Origin: Bacillota bacterium
GTDB lineage: Bacteria; Bacillota; TC1; UBA5767
Length of the DNA: 36,637 nucleotides
Reading direction: 5' to 3'
NCBI GenBank assembly: GCA_007121025.1
Contig: SKMO01000030.1
Span: forward strand, 1 to 36,637
The notes beneath the pieces are model-generated. The model was not told the origin of the DNA. It saw only the letters and a program-made list of their open reading frames with translations, and ran no database searches. Position numbers and translations under genes: made by a program. Below, one piece after another: positions 1-6,648 of the stretch (within the stretch, counting starts at the first letter, position 1; the number at the start of each line of letters is the position of its first letter).

Positions 1-1
1 G

Positions 2-361
2 GTCTGGGTTGGGCGGATTACCGTTGTCGTCGTGGCGATGATCGCGTTCGTGATTGCCCTGAATCCCGACAGCCAGGTGCTCGATCTGGTGGCGTATGCC
101 TGGGCTGGTTTTGGTGCTGCGTTTGGTCCGGCCATATTGATTTCTCTGTTCTGGGACAAAATGACCAGAAACGGAGCTGCAGCTGGAATATTTACGGGCG
201 GGGTGACCGTCCTTGTGTGGCGGCAGCTGTCCGGAGGACTGTTTGATTTGTATGAAATCGTGCCTGGGTTTGTCTTGGCGTCCCTGGCGATTTACCTGTT
301 CAGCCGGACAGGGACGAAGGCCTCAGACGAGATTCATGATGAGTTCCACACAGTGAAATAA
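2..361 (+). CDS. putP: Sodium/proline-type symporter, C-terminal part (5' end outside window)
   Basis: The reading frame is open from the window edge, so only the last 119 residues are present. They show the PutP/SSS-family pattern: a helix ending in VAYAWAGFGAAFGP, then LFWDKMTRNGAAAG, another hydrophobic segment and a final helix before a short charged tail. PutP proteins couple inward sodium movement to uptake of L-proline or related solutes through the cytoplasmic membrane. The wording YAWAGFGAAFGP and FW-KMTRNGA-AG is typical of the proline branch rather than the pantothenate or glucose branches, but substrate cannot be fixed from the C-terminus. It sits directly upstream of an amino-acid dehydrogenase operon, from which a terminator and a new promoter separate it. 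That makes it a plausible importer of the dehydrogenase substrate. Confidence 0.85.
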   Translation, partial: VWVGRITVVVVAMIAFVIALNPDSQVLDLVAYAWAGFGAAFGPAILISLFWDKMTRNGAAAGIFTGGVTVLVWRQLSGGLFDLYEIVPGFVLASLAIYLFSRTGTKASDEIHDEFHTVK

Positions 362-370
362 TCGAACCCG

Positions 371-400
371 AAAATCCCGCTGTCGGAGCAGCGGGATTTT
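371..400 (+). terminator. Intrinsic terminator after the symporter gene
   Basis: An 11-bp perfect inverted repeat (AAAATCCCGCT at 371-381 and AGCGGGATTTT at 390-400) with an 8-nt loop lies 9 bp after the symporter stop codon. The TTTT closing the stem serves as a short U-tract. Confidence 0.8.
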
Positions 401-420
401 CCATGTGTCAATGCCCGGGA

Positions 421-449
421 TTGACATGTAACATGTTAGGTGGTAAGAT
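421..449 (+). promoter_or_regulatory. Sigma-A promoter of the dehydrogenase operon with palindrome in the spacer
   Basis: TTGACA (421-426), a 17-bp spacer and TAAGAT (444-449) form a near-consensus promoter. The predicted start point falls in or near the run of nine A residues at 451-459, leaving a leader of only about 20 nt. The spacer holds the perfect 10-bp palindrome TAACATGTTA (429-438), with an extra ACATG overlapping it upstream. A repressor bound there would block RNA polymerase. The GntR/FCD regulator encoded by the last-but-one gene of the operon is the obvious candidate; this is inference. Confidence 0.7.
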
Positions 450-475
450 GAAAAAAAAATGCTGTGGGGTGCATC

Positions 476-1603
476 ATGGAAAGAAAATCGGAATACTTGG
501 TGGTGGGTGCCGGGGTGGTTGGACTTGCCATCGCGACGAGTTTGGCTGACCGGGGCCGGTCTGTGGTTCTGGTGGATCAGTCGGAGTACGGGAGAGGAGC
601 TTCAGGAACCAATTTGGGACAGATTTCCATGTCGGACCGGGAACAAGGTCTTGAACAGACCCTTGTTTTCGAGACGTTGGATCAATATGAAAAAGCCAGC
701 CCCTTCTATCAACTTGAGTTTCGTCAGTCCGGGGGAATCTGTGCTTTCGAAAAGATCGAAGATGAGAGGATTGCCCGGGAGATTGTCGAAAAGAAGAAAA
801 AGCAGGGATACCGTCTGGAGCTTGTGACCAACGAACGACTTGGAGAGATTGAACCGAATCTGGAGAAGATCCGGGGTGGGGTGTATTCACCTGAAGAAGG
901 ACAAATCAACCCGCTGCGGGTGAATTGCTGGCTGTACGACAGAGCTGTCCGGGCGGGGGTCTGTTATCACCCCCATACACGGGTGACAGGATTTGTAAGG
1001 CATGAGGGCCACCTGAAAGGGGTTGCCACTGAACAGGGGGACCTGCTTGCTGACCAGGTGATTCTTGCCACGGGATCCTGGACCCGGGAACTGATGAGAA
1101 CGCTGGAGCTGGATTATCCAGTGGATTATATCAGGGGAAGTGCTGTTGTCACGGAGCCCTGCCCGCCGGTGTTGCATGGAATCATCGAGGATGGGGGATA
1201 CTTTACCGGAAACGTTCCAGACGGAAGCGCCATTTATTTCGGTGGTGTTCAGGAAGAAAACGGGTCTGTTCTGATTGCCCAGGCGAACCGGATGGTTGAA
1301 GATTATGATACCGGGATTCACGGAGGCGATCTGGCGGCCATGGTGAAACTGTTTCTCGACCATGTTCCTGTCCTGCGGGATGTGCAGATCCTCCGGGCCT
1401 GGTCAGGGGTGACCACTCTGACCGAAGATGAAAAGCCATTCTGGGGGCACAGCGGTGTTTATCCCAATCTGTTTCTTGCCGTTGGGTTCAAAGGGGCGTT
1501 CTCAGTGGCTCCGGCGGTTGGAGAACGAACGGCCCGCTGGTTGTGCGACGGGATTGCAGAAGAAGATTACCGGGCTTGGAGCCCCGTCAGGATTAATGGA
1601 TAG
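476..1603 (+). CDS. FAD-dependent amino-acid dehydrogenase, DAO family (beta/catalytic subunit)
   Basis: A 375-residue FAD oxidoreductase of the D-amino-acid oxidase / glycine oxidase / sarcosine oxidase fold. The N-terminal dinucleotide motif G11-A-G-V-V-G16 is followed by an acidic residue (D34) at the end of strand 2, and RGASGTNLGQIS is the usual FAD-contact region. A second FAD segment (ILATGSWTRELM) and a C-terminal GFKGAFSVAPAVGE complete the fold. In HcnABC, opine oxidase, D-hydroxyproline dehydrogenase and archaeal proline dehydrogenase complexes this is the substrate-oxidising subunit. It heads an operon of four further electron-transfer subunits. I chose ATG 476 because GGGGTG lies 6 nt upstream. 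An in-frame GTG at 464 is possible, and ATG 448 lies inside the -10 element and out of frame. The substrate is probably an imino or N-methyl amino acid, judging from the symporter next door; not certain. Confidence 0.85.
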   Translation: MERKSEYLVVGAGVVGLAIATSLADRGRSVVLVDQSEYGRGASGTNLGQISMSDREQGLEQTLVFETLDQYEKASPFYQLEFRQSGGICAFEKIEDERIAREIVEKKKKQGYRLELVTNERLGEIEPNLEKIRGGVYSPEEGQINPLRVNCWLYDRAVRAGVCYHPHTRVTGFVRHEGHLKGVATEQGDLLADQVILATGSWTRELMRTLELDYPVDYIRGSAVVTEPCPPVLHGIIEDGGYFTGNVPDGSAIYFGGVQEENGSVLIAQANRMVEDYDTGIHGGDLAAMVKLFLDHVPVLRDVQILRAWSGVTTLTEDEKPFWGHSGVYPNLFLAVGFKGAFSVAPAVGERTARWLCDGIAEEDYRAWSPVRING

Positions 1604-1613
1604 GAGGGATCCC

Positions 1614-1931
1614 ATGCGCGTGAAAGATCATCCGATTTTAGGAAAAAATGAGAGCAGTCGAATCGTAACGATTTATGTTGATGGCAGACCTGTGGAGGCC
1701 TGGGAAGAAGATACCATTGCATCGGCCATGCTGGCGGCAGGAATGCGTATCTGCCGGGAAACGCCCAGGACTGGGGAAGCGCGGGGCGTTTTTTGTGGCA
1801 TTGGGCAATGCACTGACTGCGTGATGCAGGTGGATGGCATTCCGAATATCCGTACCTGCATCACACCTGTTCGCGAGGGTATGGATGTGCGGTTCCAAAA
1901 AGGGATCGGACAATGGAGGAGTGGCTCATGA
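1614..1931 (+). CDS. Small [2Fe-2S] ferredoxin-like subunit (gamma)
   Basis: A 105-residue protein of the Fer2_4 type (beta-grasp plant-type ferredoxin domain). The cluster ligands are clear: C61-x4-C66-x2-C69 and C82 after VDGIPNIRT. Strand VTIYVDGRPVEAWEEDT at the start matches the usual N-terminal hairpin. In HcnA, LhpF and the sarcosine oxidase alpha N-terminus this domain hands electrons from the flavin subunits onward. Start ATG 1614 follows GGAGGG by 5 nt. The gene begins 10 nt after its upstream neighbour and overlaps the next start codon (ATGA, 1928-1931), which points to translational coupling and a stoichiometric complex. Confidence 0.9.
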   Translation: MRVKDHPILGKNESSRIVTIYVDGRPVEAWEEDTIASAMLAAGMRICRETPRTGEARGVFCGIGQCTDCVMQVDGIPNIRTCITPVREGMDVRFQKGIGQWRSGS

Positions 1932-3034
1932 TTAATTCGGAAATCGATTGCCTGGTTGTGGGGGCCGGACCTGCCGGACTGGGTGCCGCAACCCAGGCGG
2001 CCCGCCATGGCGCCCGGGTTTTGGTGGTAGACGAAAACACACGCCCCGGAGGACAGCTGTTCAAGCAGATTCATAAGTTTTTTGGGTCTCAGGATCATAT
2101 GGCCGGGACCCGTGGTTTCAGAATTGGCGAGCTTCTCCTGGAACAGGCCCGGGAACTTGGCGTCCAGGTGCATCTCGACACTTTGGCCTGGGGAATATTC
2201 GACGACAATGTGGTCTCGATCCGAAAAAACAATCAGTCGTATACCATTGCAGCCAAAACGGTTGTGATCGCAACAGGTGCGACAGAAAATGCTCTGAGCT
2301 TTCCAGGCTGCACCCGGCCGGGAGTGATGACCGCGGGAGCTGCTCAGACCATGATAAATATTCACCAGGTTCTTCCGGGGAAAAAAATCCTGATGGTGGG
2401 CACTGGTAACGTGGGGCTGATTGTCTCGTATCAGTTGATGCAGGCCGGGGCGGAAGTGGTGGCCATCGTGGAAGCCATGCCGGACGTGGGGGGCTATGAT
2501 GTGCACGCCAAAAAAGTCCAGCGGGCGGGCGTTCCCTTTTTCCTGCAGCATACCATTGTGGAAGCCCGGGGAAATCCGGAAGTGACTTCCGCGGTGCTTG
2601 CACCGGTGGACAATCGGTTCCAGCCCCTGATGGATCAGGCGTTCGAAGTGGACGCGGATACCGTTTGTCTTGCGGTGGGGCTTTCACCCCGGATCGATTT
2701 GGCGCTGCTGGCCGGATGCAAAACAGACTACGTCCCGGCCTTGGGAGGACATCTTCCGGTGCACAGCGGTTTACTGGAGACCCGGGAGAATCTGTATGTC
2801 GCAGGCGATGCTGCGGGCATTGAAGAAGCGAGCACCGCTCTTGAAGAAGGCAAGCTGGCGGGAACGGCTGTTGCCATGCGGCTGGGCCTTCTGAGCGAAG
2901 AGACAGGAAGACAGGAATTGAACCTGATTGAAGACCGGCTGCGGAATTTACGCAGCGGCTGTTTCGGAGAAACCAGACAGATCGCCAAGCAGGATGTGAT
3001 CGTAAAGGGGTGCAAATTCTATGGCTACAAATAA
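1928..3034 (+). CDS. FAD/NAD(P)-dependent oxidoreductase, HcnB/opine-oxidase alpha-like subunit
   Basis: A 368-residue pyridine-nucleotide-disulfide-type flavoprotein with two Rossmann motifs: G12-A-G-P-A-G17 for FAD and G158-T-G-N-V-G163 for NAD(P). A third FAD motif is LYVAGDAAGIEEASTA near the C-terminus. Relatives such as HcnB, OoxA and LhpE are usually about 100 residues longer because they carry a C-terminal BFD-like [2Fe-2S] domain. Here the protein stops short and that domain appears as its own gene at 3449. The start is ATG 1928, preceded by GGAGG at 8 nt and overlapping the previous stop; the in-frame ATG 1913 lies upstream of that ribosome site. Role: the electron-exchanging alpha subunit, in the archaeal proline dehydrogenases the NADH-active one. 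Whether it uses NAD here is not shown. Confidence 0.85.
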   Translation: MINSEIDCLVVGAGPAGLGAATQAARHGARVLVVDENTRPGGQLFKQIHKFFGSQDHMAGTRGFRIGELLLEQARELGVQVHLDTLAWGIFDDNVVSIRKNNQSYTIAAKTVVIATGATENALSFPGCTRPGVMTAGAAQTMINIHQVLPGKKILMVGTGNVGLIVSYQLMQAGAEVVAIVEAMPDVGGYDVHAKKVQRAGVPFFLQHTIVEARGNPEVTSAVLAPVDNRFQPLMDQAFEVDADTVCLAVGLSPRIDLALLAGCKTDYVPALGGHLPVHSGLLETRENLYVAGDAAGIEEASTALEEGKLAGTAVAMRLGLLSEETGRQELNLIEDRLRNLRSGCFGETRQIAKQDVIVKGCKFYGYK

Positions 3035-3452
3035 GCTGAAAGCAGACATCGATTGCATCGAGCCAATCCCCTGCAATCCCTGTCAATGGGCCTGTCCGTT
3101 TGGAGCCATTCACATTGGAGATGACATCACCAATCAGCCTGTGGTAAGCGATGAAAAATGTACCGGCTGTGGGATCTGTCTGGCCTACTGTCCCGGACTG
3201 GCCATCCGTTTGATCGGTCCCGGGCAGCAGTCCGGTCGTTCAGTAGTGGTCTTCCCCTATGAATACAGGCCCCTTCCGGAAAAGGGAGAACGGGTATCTG
3301 CTGTGGATCAGGGGGGAACGGTTCTGGGTGAGGGGGTCGTTCTGAGAATCCGGCGCCCGTTGAAAGATGATCCGACAGAATTGGTTTATCTGGATGTGGC
3401 GGACGCGATATCCAGGGAAGTCTGGAGCATGAGGAGGCTGGAGACAAAATGA
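3021..3452 (+). CDS. 2x[4Fe-4S] ferredoxin-type subunit
   Basis: A 143-residue protein with two cysteine groups: C12-x5-C18-x2-C21-x3-C25-P and the classical C47-x2-C50-x2-C53-x3-C57-P (KCTGCGICLAYCP). The first group is atypical in spacing but has four cysteines and the following proline. The C-terminal 80 residues form a small beta-rich domain with no motif I recognise. The gene overlaps the 3' end of the alpha-subunit gene by 14 nt and overlaps the next gene by an ATGA. An extra ferredoxin subunit of this kind is known in the heterotetrameric proline dehydrogenase of Thermococcales. In this operon it would carry electrons between the flavin subunits or out to an acceptor. Confidence 0.85.
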   Translation: MATNKLKADIDCIEPIPCNPCQWACPFGAIHIGDDITNQPVVSDEKCTGCGICLAYCPGLAIRLIGPGQQSGRSVVVFPYEYRPLPEKGERVSAVDQGGTVLGEGVVLRIRRPLKDDPTELVYLDVADAISREVWSMRRLETK

Positions 3453-3787
3453 ACGAAAAAAATTACCGGGACCGGATCATCTGCCGGTGCGAGGAAATCA
3501 CAGAAGGACAGATTCTGGATGCAATTGAACGGGGGGACCAAACCCTTGATGCAGTGAAACGCCGGACCCGTGCAGGGATGGGCCTGTGTCAGGGGAAAAC
3601 CTGCGCGCGTCTGGTGGCCCGTCTGATTTGCGAGAAGACCGGGGTGTCTATGGCGGCGATCGATCCGCCGCGCAAACGTCAGCCGGTCAATCCGATTTCC
3701 CTGGGAACCCTGGCCAGTGGAGCCGGACGGGAAACTGTGACCCGCTGGGACCAGCTGGATGAACAGCTGGATGAGGAAGAAAAATGA
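3449..3787 (+). CDS. Stand-alone BFD-like [2Fe-2S] protein
   Basis: A 112-residue protein whose first 60 residues are a bacterioferritin-associated-ferredoxin-like domain. The [2Fe-2S] ligands C12-x-C14 (IICRCEEIT) and C47-x4-C52 (GLCQGKTC) are all present, with the RAGMG element just before the second pair. In HcnB, OoxA and nitrite reductases this domain is fused to a flavoprotein; here it is separate, directly complementing the short alpha subunit. The C-terminal 50 residues (proline-rich, then acidic QLDEQLDEEEK) look like a flexible docking tail. The gene starts and ends in 4-nt overlaps with its neighbours (3449-3452 and 3784-3787). Confidence 0.87.
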   Translation: MNEKNYRDRIICRCEEITEGQILDAIERGDQTLDAVKRRTRAGMGLCQGKTCARLVARLICEKTGVSMAAIDPPRKRQPVNPISLGTLASGAGRETVTRWDQLDEQLDEEEK

Positions 3788-4491
3788 AAACAGACAGCCT
3801 CTATCAGAGCAAAAGTGAAATCGTGTACCGGGCGGTCAAAGAAAAGATCGAAGCCGGGCAACTGATGCCCGGAGACCGGTTCAGTGCAAAAGAAATGGCC
3901 GAAGAACTGGGTGTCAGCCGAACACCGGTAAACGACGCGATGAAAAAGATGGCGGAATATGGGTTGATCGAAATCCTCCCCCATGTGGGTTATGAAGTCC
4001 GGGCCCTCAGCTGGAAAGAGATTCGTGACATCATGAGAATTGAAGGCCACCTGGAAAGGGAGGCGATTTCCTGGAACAATCAGGCGCCGGATCCCGAAGT
4101 CATTGCGGACTTGCGCAGGATTTCCGGTCTGATTCAGGAGGCACTGCAGGAACGGGACCGCAAACAGTACAATGAACTGACCAATCTTTTTCACAAGCGA
4201 TTCATGGATTTGTCCGGCTCCCGGGTTCTCAAGGACATCTTTCTGAAAAGCAGGCATTATGCCGGCTGGGATGATGCAAAGATGATTGCGATGACTGATG
4301 AACTCATGGCGATCAACCAGGAGCATGACCGGATTTTAACGGCCATTGAAAAGAGGCAAATTGAAGAAGCCCGTCGTTTGATGGATGAACATTCCGACCA
4401 CTGCGAACGTCTAATCTATCAGGGACTGAAAGAGCAGGGATACCCCGGACTGACTGGCGTTGAACCGACTTTCACGGACCCGGAAAGATAG
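3784..4491 (+). CDS. GntR-family transcriptional regulator, FCD (FadR) subfamily
   Basis: A 235-residue regulator. Residues about 10-75 form the GntR winged helix, with the recognition stretch EELGVSRTPVNDAMKKM and wing HVGYEV. The rest is an all-helical FCD effector domain with histidines at the usual metal positions (LFHKRF, QEHDRIL, DEHSDH). FCD regulators typically sense carboxylic or amino acids and repress the catabolic operon they belong to. The start codon overlaps the preceding stop (ATGA), so the gene is co-translated with the dehydrogenase subunits. Autoregulation through the palindrome in the operon promoter (429-438) is a reasonable guess. The metabolite sensed is unknown. Confidence 0.9.
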   Translation: MKTDSLYQSKSEIVYRAVKEKIEAGQLMPGDRFSAKEMAEELGVSRTPVNDAMKKMAEYGLIEILPHVGYEVRALSWKEIRDIMRIEGHLEREAISWNNQAPDPEVIADLRRISGLIQEALQERDRKQYNELTNLFHKRFMDLSGSRVLKDIFLKSRHYAGWDDAKMIAMTDELMAINQEHDRILTAIEKRQIEEARRLMDEHSDHCERLIYQGLKEQGYPGLTGVEPTFTDPER

Positions 4492-4503
4492 GGAGGAATG
4501 GAC

Positions 4504-5139
4504 ATGAAGAAACGAGTGGTTCAAGTGTGCACAATCATGGTTGTGCTGTTGCTCCTGGCAGGATGCGGGTTGCAGGGAAGCGGACCCGACTCGCCGGCGG
4601 ATCCACCAGCGCCGACTGAGCCTGGAGAACCGACAGCGCCGGGGGATCCCGAAGGAACTGAGCCTGACTTCCCGGAGCCCCCGGTGAGTGAGTTTTCCCT
4701 GATTGGCAATGATGGTGTGTTGACACTGAAAGCTTGGGAAGATGAGCTTCATGCAGACGCGTTTCTGGGCCGGCCCGGAGCCGAAGAGGTGATTCAGCTG
4801 GAAAACGCCGATACATTTACAGGTTCCTGGTTGAAAACACAGGAGTTTGACCGGTTGCAGCTGCAGTGGTTTTCTCCGAAGGGAGACGGGGAACGGTTTT
4901 GGCTGATGAATATGCGGACCGACGATCCTGACTATAGAACCCTGCGAAACATTGGGGTTGGAAGCACCCGGCTGGAGATGGAAGAAGCCTATCCGGAGAT
5001 CCAGCAGACGTTGGATGGACGGACGGATCCGGACAACAGCGCTTATGAATGGGTGGATCAGGCGGAATACAATTATGGTTGGTTTGAAGTGGAAGACGGT
5101 GTGGTTCGCGAAGTGCGGCTGGAACACCTCTTTCCATAG
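4504..5139 (+). CDS. Uncharacterised lipoprotein with proline-rich linker
   Basis: A 211-residue secreted lipoprotein. It has a lysine-rich start, a hydrophobic helix and the lipobox LLAGC, so the mature protein would be anchored by a lipid-modified cysteine on the outer face of the membrane. A linker of about 35 residues rich in Pro, Glu and Gly (PGEPTAPGDPEG) leads to a globular domain. That domain carries IGVGSTRLEMEEAYP followed by a Tyr/Trp-rich strand region, reminiscent of small BLIP/PepSY-like repeats in Bacillota lipoproteins. I do not recognise a defined family. ATG 4504 is preferred over ATG 4498 because GGGAGGA ends at 4497, leaving correct spacing only for 4504. It follows the GntR gene by 12 nt, so it is probably transcribed with it. 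Confidence 0.75.
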   Translation: MKKRVVQVCTIMVVLLLLAGCGLQGSGPDSPADPPAPTEPGEPTAPGDPEGTEPDFPEPPVSEFSLIGNDGVLTLKAWEDELHADAFLGRPGAEEVIQLENADTFTGSWLKTQEFDRLQLQWFSPKGDGERFWLMNMRTDDPDYRTLRNIGVGSTRLEMEEAYPEIQQTLDGRTDPDNSAYEWVDQAEYNYGWFEVEDGVVREVRLEHLFP

Positions 5140-5155
5140 GAATCATCGGACAGGA

Positions 5156-5191
5156 AAAGAGCGAGGAAGGGGCGCCCCTTCCTCGCTCTTT
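5156..5191. terminator. Bidirectional terminator, 18-bp perfect palindrome
   Basis: Positions 5156-5173 and 5174-5191 are perfect reverse complements (AAAGAGCGAGGAAGGGGC and its mate), centred on GGCGCC. It serves the lipoprotein gene on + and the permease gene on -, whose stop codon (5190-5192) touches the palindrome. Each arm ends in only TTT. Confidence 0.85.
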
Positions 5192-6509
5192 ATTGTGGCG
5201 GTTCTTCGGGCAACACGAAACGGCTGCGGAACAGAACGTTTTCCAGGAACAGTGCCATCAGAACACCGATGAACAGTCCGTTTCCCAGAATACTCGACAG
5301 ATACCCATAAGTGGCAAAAAAGGAAGTGGGCAAAAACATGATGCCGGAGCCGACCAGAATGGACACGCCGGCGATGCTTAGTGTTCGTTCGTCAAGTCCG
5401 CCAACAAAACAGTTTTTCAGACCCATGTACATGATTCGCGCTACGATGCTCAGACTGACGCTGTATGATACAGCAGGGGGGATCGCGGCGAAAAAGCTGC
5501 CGACCGGACCGATCAATCCAAGACCGATCAGTATGGTGGCGCCAACGGCCATCGGTCGCCTGGCGCCGACCCCTGTGGTCGCCACCAGGCCGGCTCCCAT
5601 GGCTGCGGGAACCAGGGTAATGGAAGAAAAGAGGGCCGCCAGCATATGGCTGGCTCCGGCAACGTAGGAGGTGCGGCGGATGGTCTGGTCAGTAACAGTA
5701 ACTTTCATCACGTCCCCGCCGGCGTTGACGGAGGCGATTTCATTGGAGAGGTAGATCATGACGATAAACAGTGCGATGGGGACCAGACTCCAGTCGGCGA
5801 CCGGTGGCCCAAAGGCAAAGGGTTCGGGAATCAGGAACCCCGGCATAGCGGAGGGAGCCGCGGCGGGCAGCCTGAGCAGGGTGTATGTCAGCCAACCTCC
5901 TCCAAGACCAATGAGCCCGACAAAAGGCTGAAACCGTCCTCCCCGAAATCCGATGGTCAGTGTAACCAGGAACAGCACAGTGGAAAAAAGAACAAGACGC
6001 ATGTCTGCGGTCTGTTCAGGGGTGCTCATCATGCCGGGCAGCATGGCAGCGCTCATCTGAATGCTGATCAGAATGAGGGTGACGCCCATGACCATGGGAG
6101 TAAAGAACCGTTTCAGCCGGCCGGCTAAACCGGATGCGGTCAGAAGAATCATGAACAGGCCGGTAACGATCTGGAGAAACTGAAGTTTTCCAAGAGCAAC
6201 GTTCAGACTGATGCCGAGTGACTGCTGTGTCTGCCCCACAAAAATAAAGGTGCTCAGCCAGAAGGACGCCACCACGTCAAAAATGGTCAGCCGGTGCCCC
6301 AAATAGATCTGCAGGAGGCAAGACAGACCGATAAACATGAGAGACCGTTGAACAAAGCGGGCAGCCATGTCGAGGGGAAACCCCATGTTGCCGGCGACAA
6401 GCAGCAGGAGGAAGATGTTGCTGGATAAGATCATTGCGGTCCACTGCAGGCCATAGACGGCGGTTTCCCAGTGACGGGGTTTTTCGTCCACCTGGTATTT
6501 CAGACGCAT
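5190..6509 (-). CDS. NCS2-family (xanthine/uracil-type) permease
   Basis: A 439-residue integral membrane protein with about 12 to 14 hydrophobic segments. The opening KPRHWETAVYGLQW resembles the NCS2 N-terminus (aligned before the first helix), and MGAGLVATTGVGARRPMAVG corresponds to the conserved substrate-proximal loop. IGPVGSFFAAIPPAV matches the conserved GP-G-..-IP..V segment before the last helices. NCS2 proteins import nucleobases (uracil, xanthine, guanine/hypoxanthine) with protons or sodium. The signature region is divergent, so no substrate should be assigned. The ribosome site GAGGA lies 6 nt before the ATG on the minus strand. It is transcribed divergently from htpG and has no functional partner nearby. 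Confidence 0.8.
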   Translation of the reverse strand: MRLKYQVDEKPRHWETAVYGLQWTAMILSSNIFLLLLVAGNMGFPLDMAARFVQRSLMFIGLSCLLQIYLGHRLTIFDVVASFWLSTFIFVGQTQQSLGISLNVALGKLQFLQIVTGLFMILLTASGLAGRLKRFFTPMVMGVTLILISIQMSAAMLPGMMSTPEQTADMRLVLFSTVLFLVTLTIGFRGGRFQPFVGLIGLGGGWLTYTLLRLPAAAPSAMPGFLIPEPFAFGPPVADWSLVPIALFIVMIYLSNEIASVNAGGDVMKVTVTDQTIRRTSYVAGASHMLAALFSSITLVPAAMGAGLVATTGVGARRPMAVGATILIGLGLIGPVGSFFAAIPPAVSYSVSLSIVARIMYMGLKNCFVGGLDERTLSIAGVSILVGSGIMFLPTSFFATYGYLSSILGNGLFIGVLMALFLENVLFRSRFVLPEEPPQ

Positions 6510-6582
6510 GGATGTTCCTCGCTTTCATGAATGGTTTCAATCCATCATAGCGAAGCCCGACACCATTGTCCAGAGGATGACT

Positions 6583-6611
6583 TTGCAACCGGCTGTGATA
6601 TTGAGTATAAT
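6583..6611 (+). promoter_or_regulatory. Sigma-A promoter of htpG
   Basis: TTGCAA (6583-6588), 17-bp spacer, perfect TATAAT (6606-6611). The start point would be near 6618, about 30 nt before the GTG start codon. No CIRCE element (TTAGCACTC-N9-GAGTGCTAA) is seen. Confidence 0.8.
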
Positions 6612-6648
6612 CTATCATGAAAACGAATTGAGAATGGAGGAAGTTGCC

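Noticed and set aside
448-461. ATG 448 after AGGTGG as an alternative, frameshifted start for the dehydrogenase beta gene
   Set aside because: It is out of frame with the homologous reading frame and lies inside the -10 element of a good promoter, so it would not be transcribed. ATG 476 has its own ribosome site.
2118-3113. Long antisense open frame opposite the alpha-subunit gene
   Set aside because: Opposite a well-supported flavoprotein; composition (Pro/Arg/Ser-rich) is typical for the complement of GC-rich coding sequence.
4411-5127. Antisense frame opposite the lipoprotein gene
   Set aside because: The + strand gene has ribosome site, signal peptide and lipobox. The antisense frame lacks all of these.
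6508-6648. Upstream extension of htpG to 6508
   Set aside because: It would run through the promoter (6583-6611) and overlap the permease start. Hsp90 homology begins near residue 10 after GTG 6649.
6541-6648. CIRCE or CtsR operator upstream of htpG
   Set aside because: No TTAGCACTC-N9-GAGTGCTAA and no CtsR heptad repeat could be found.
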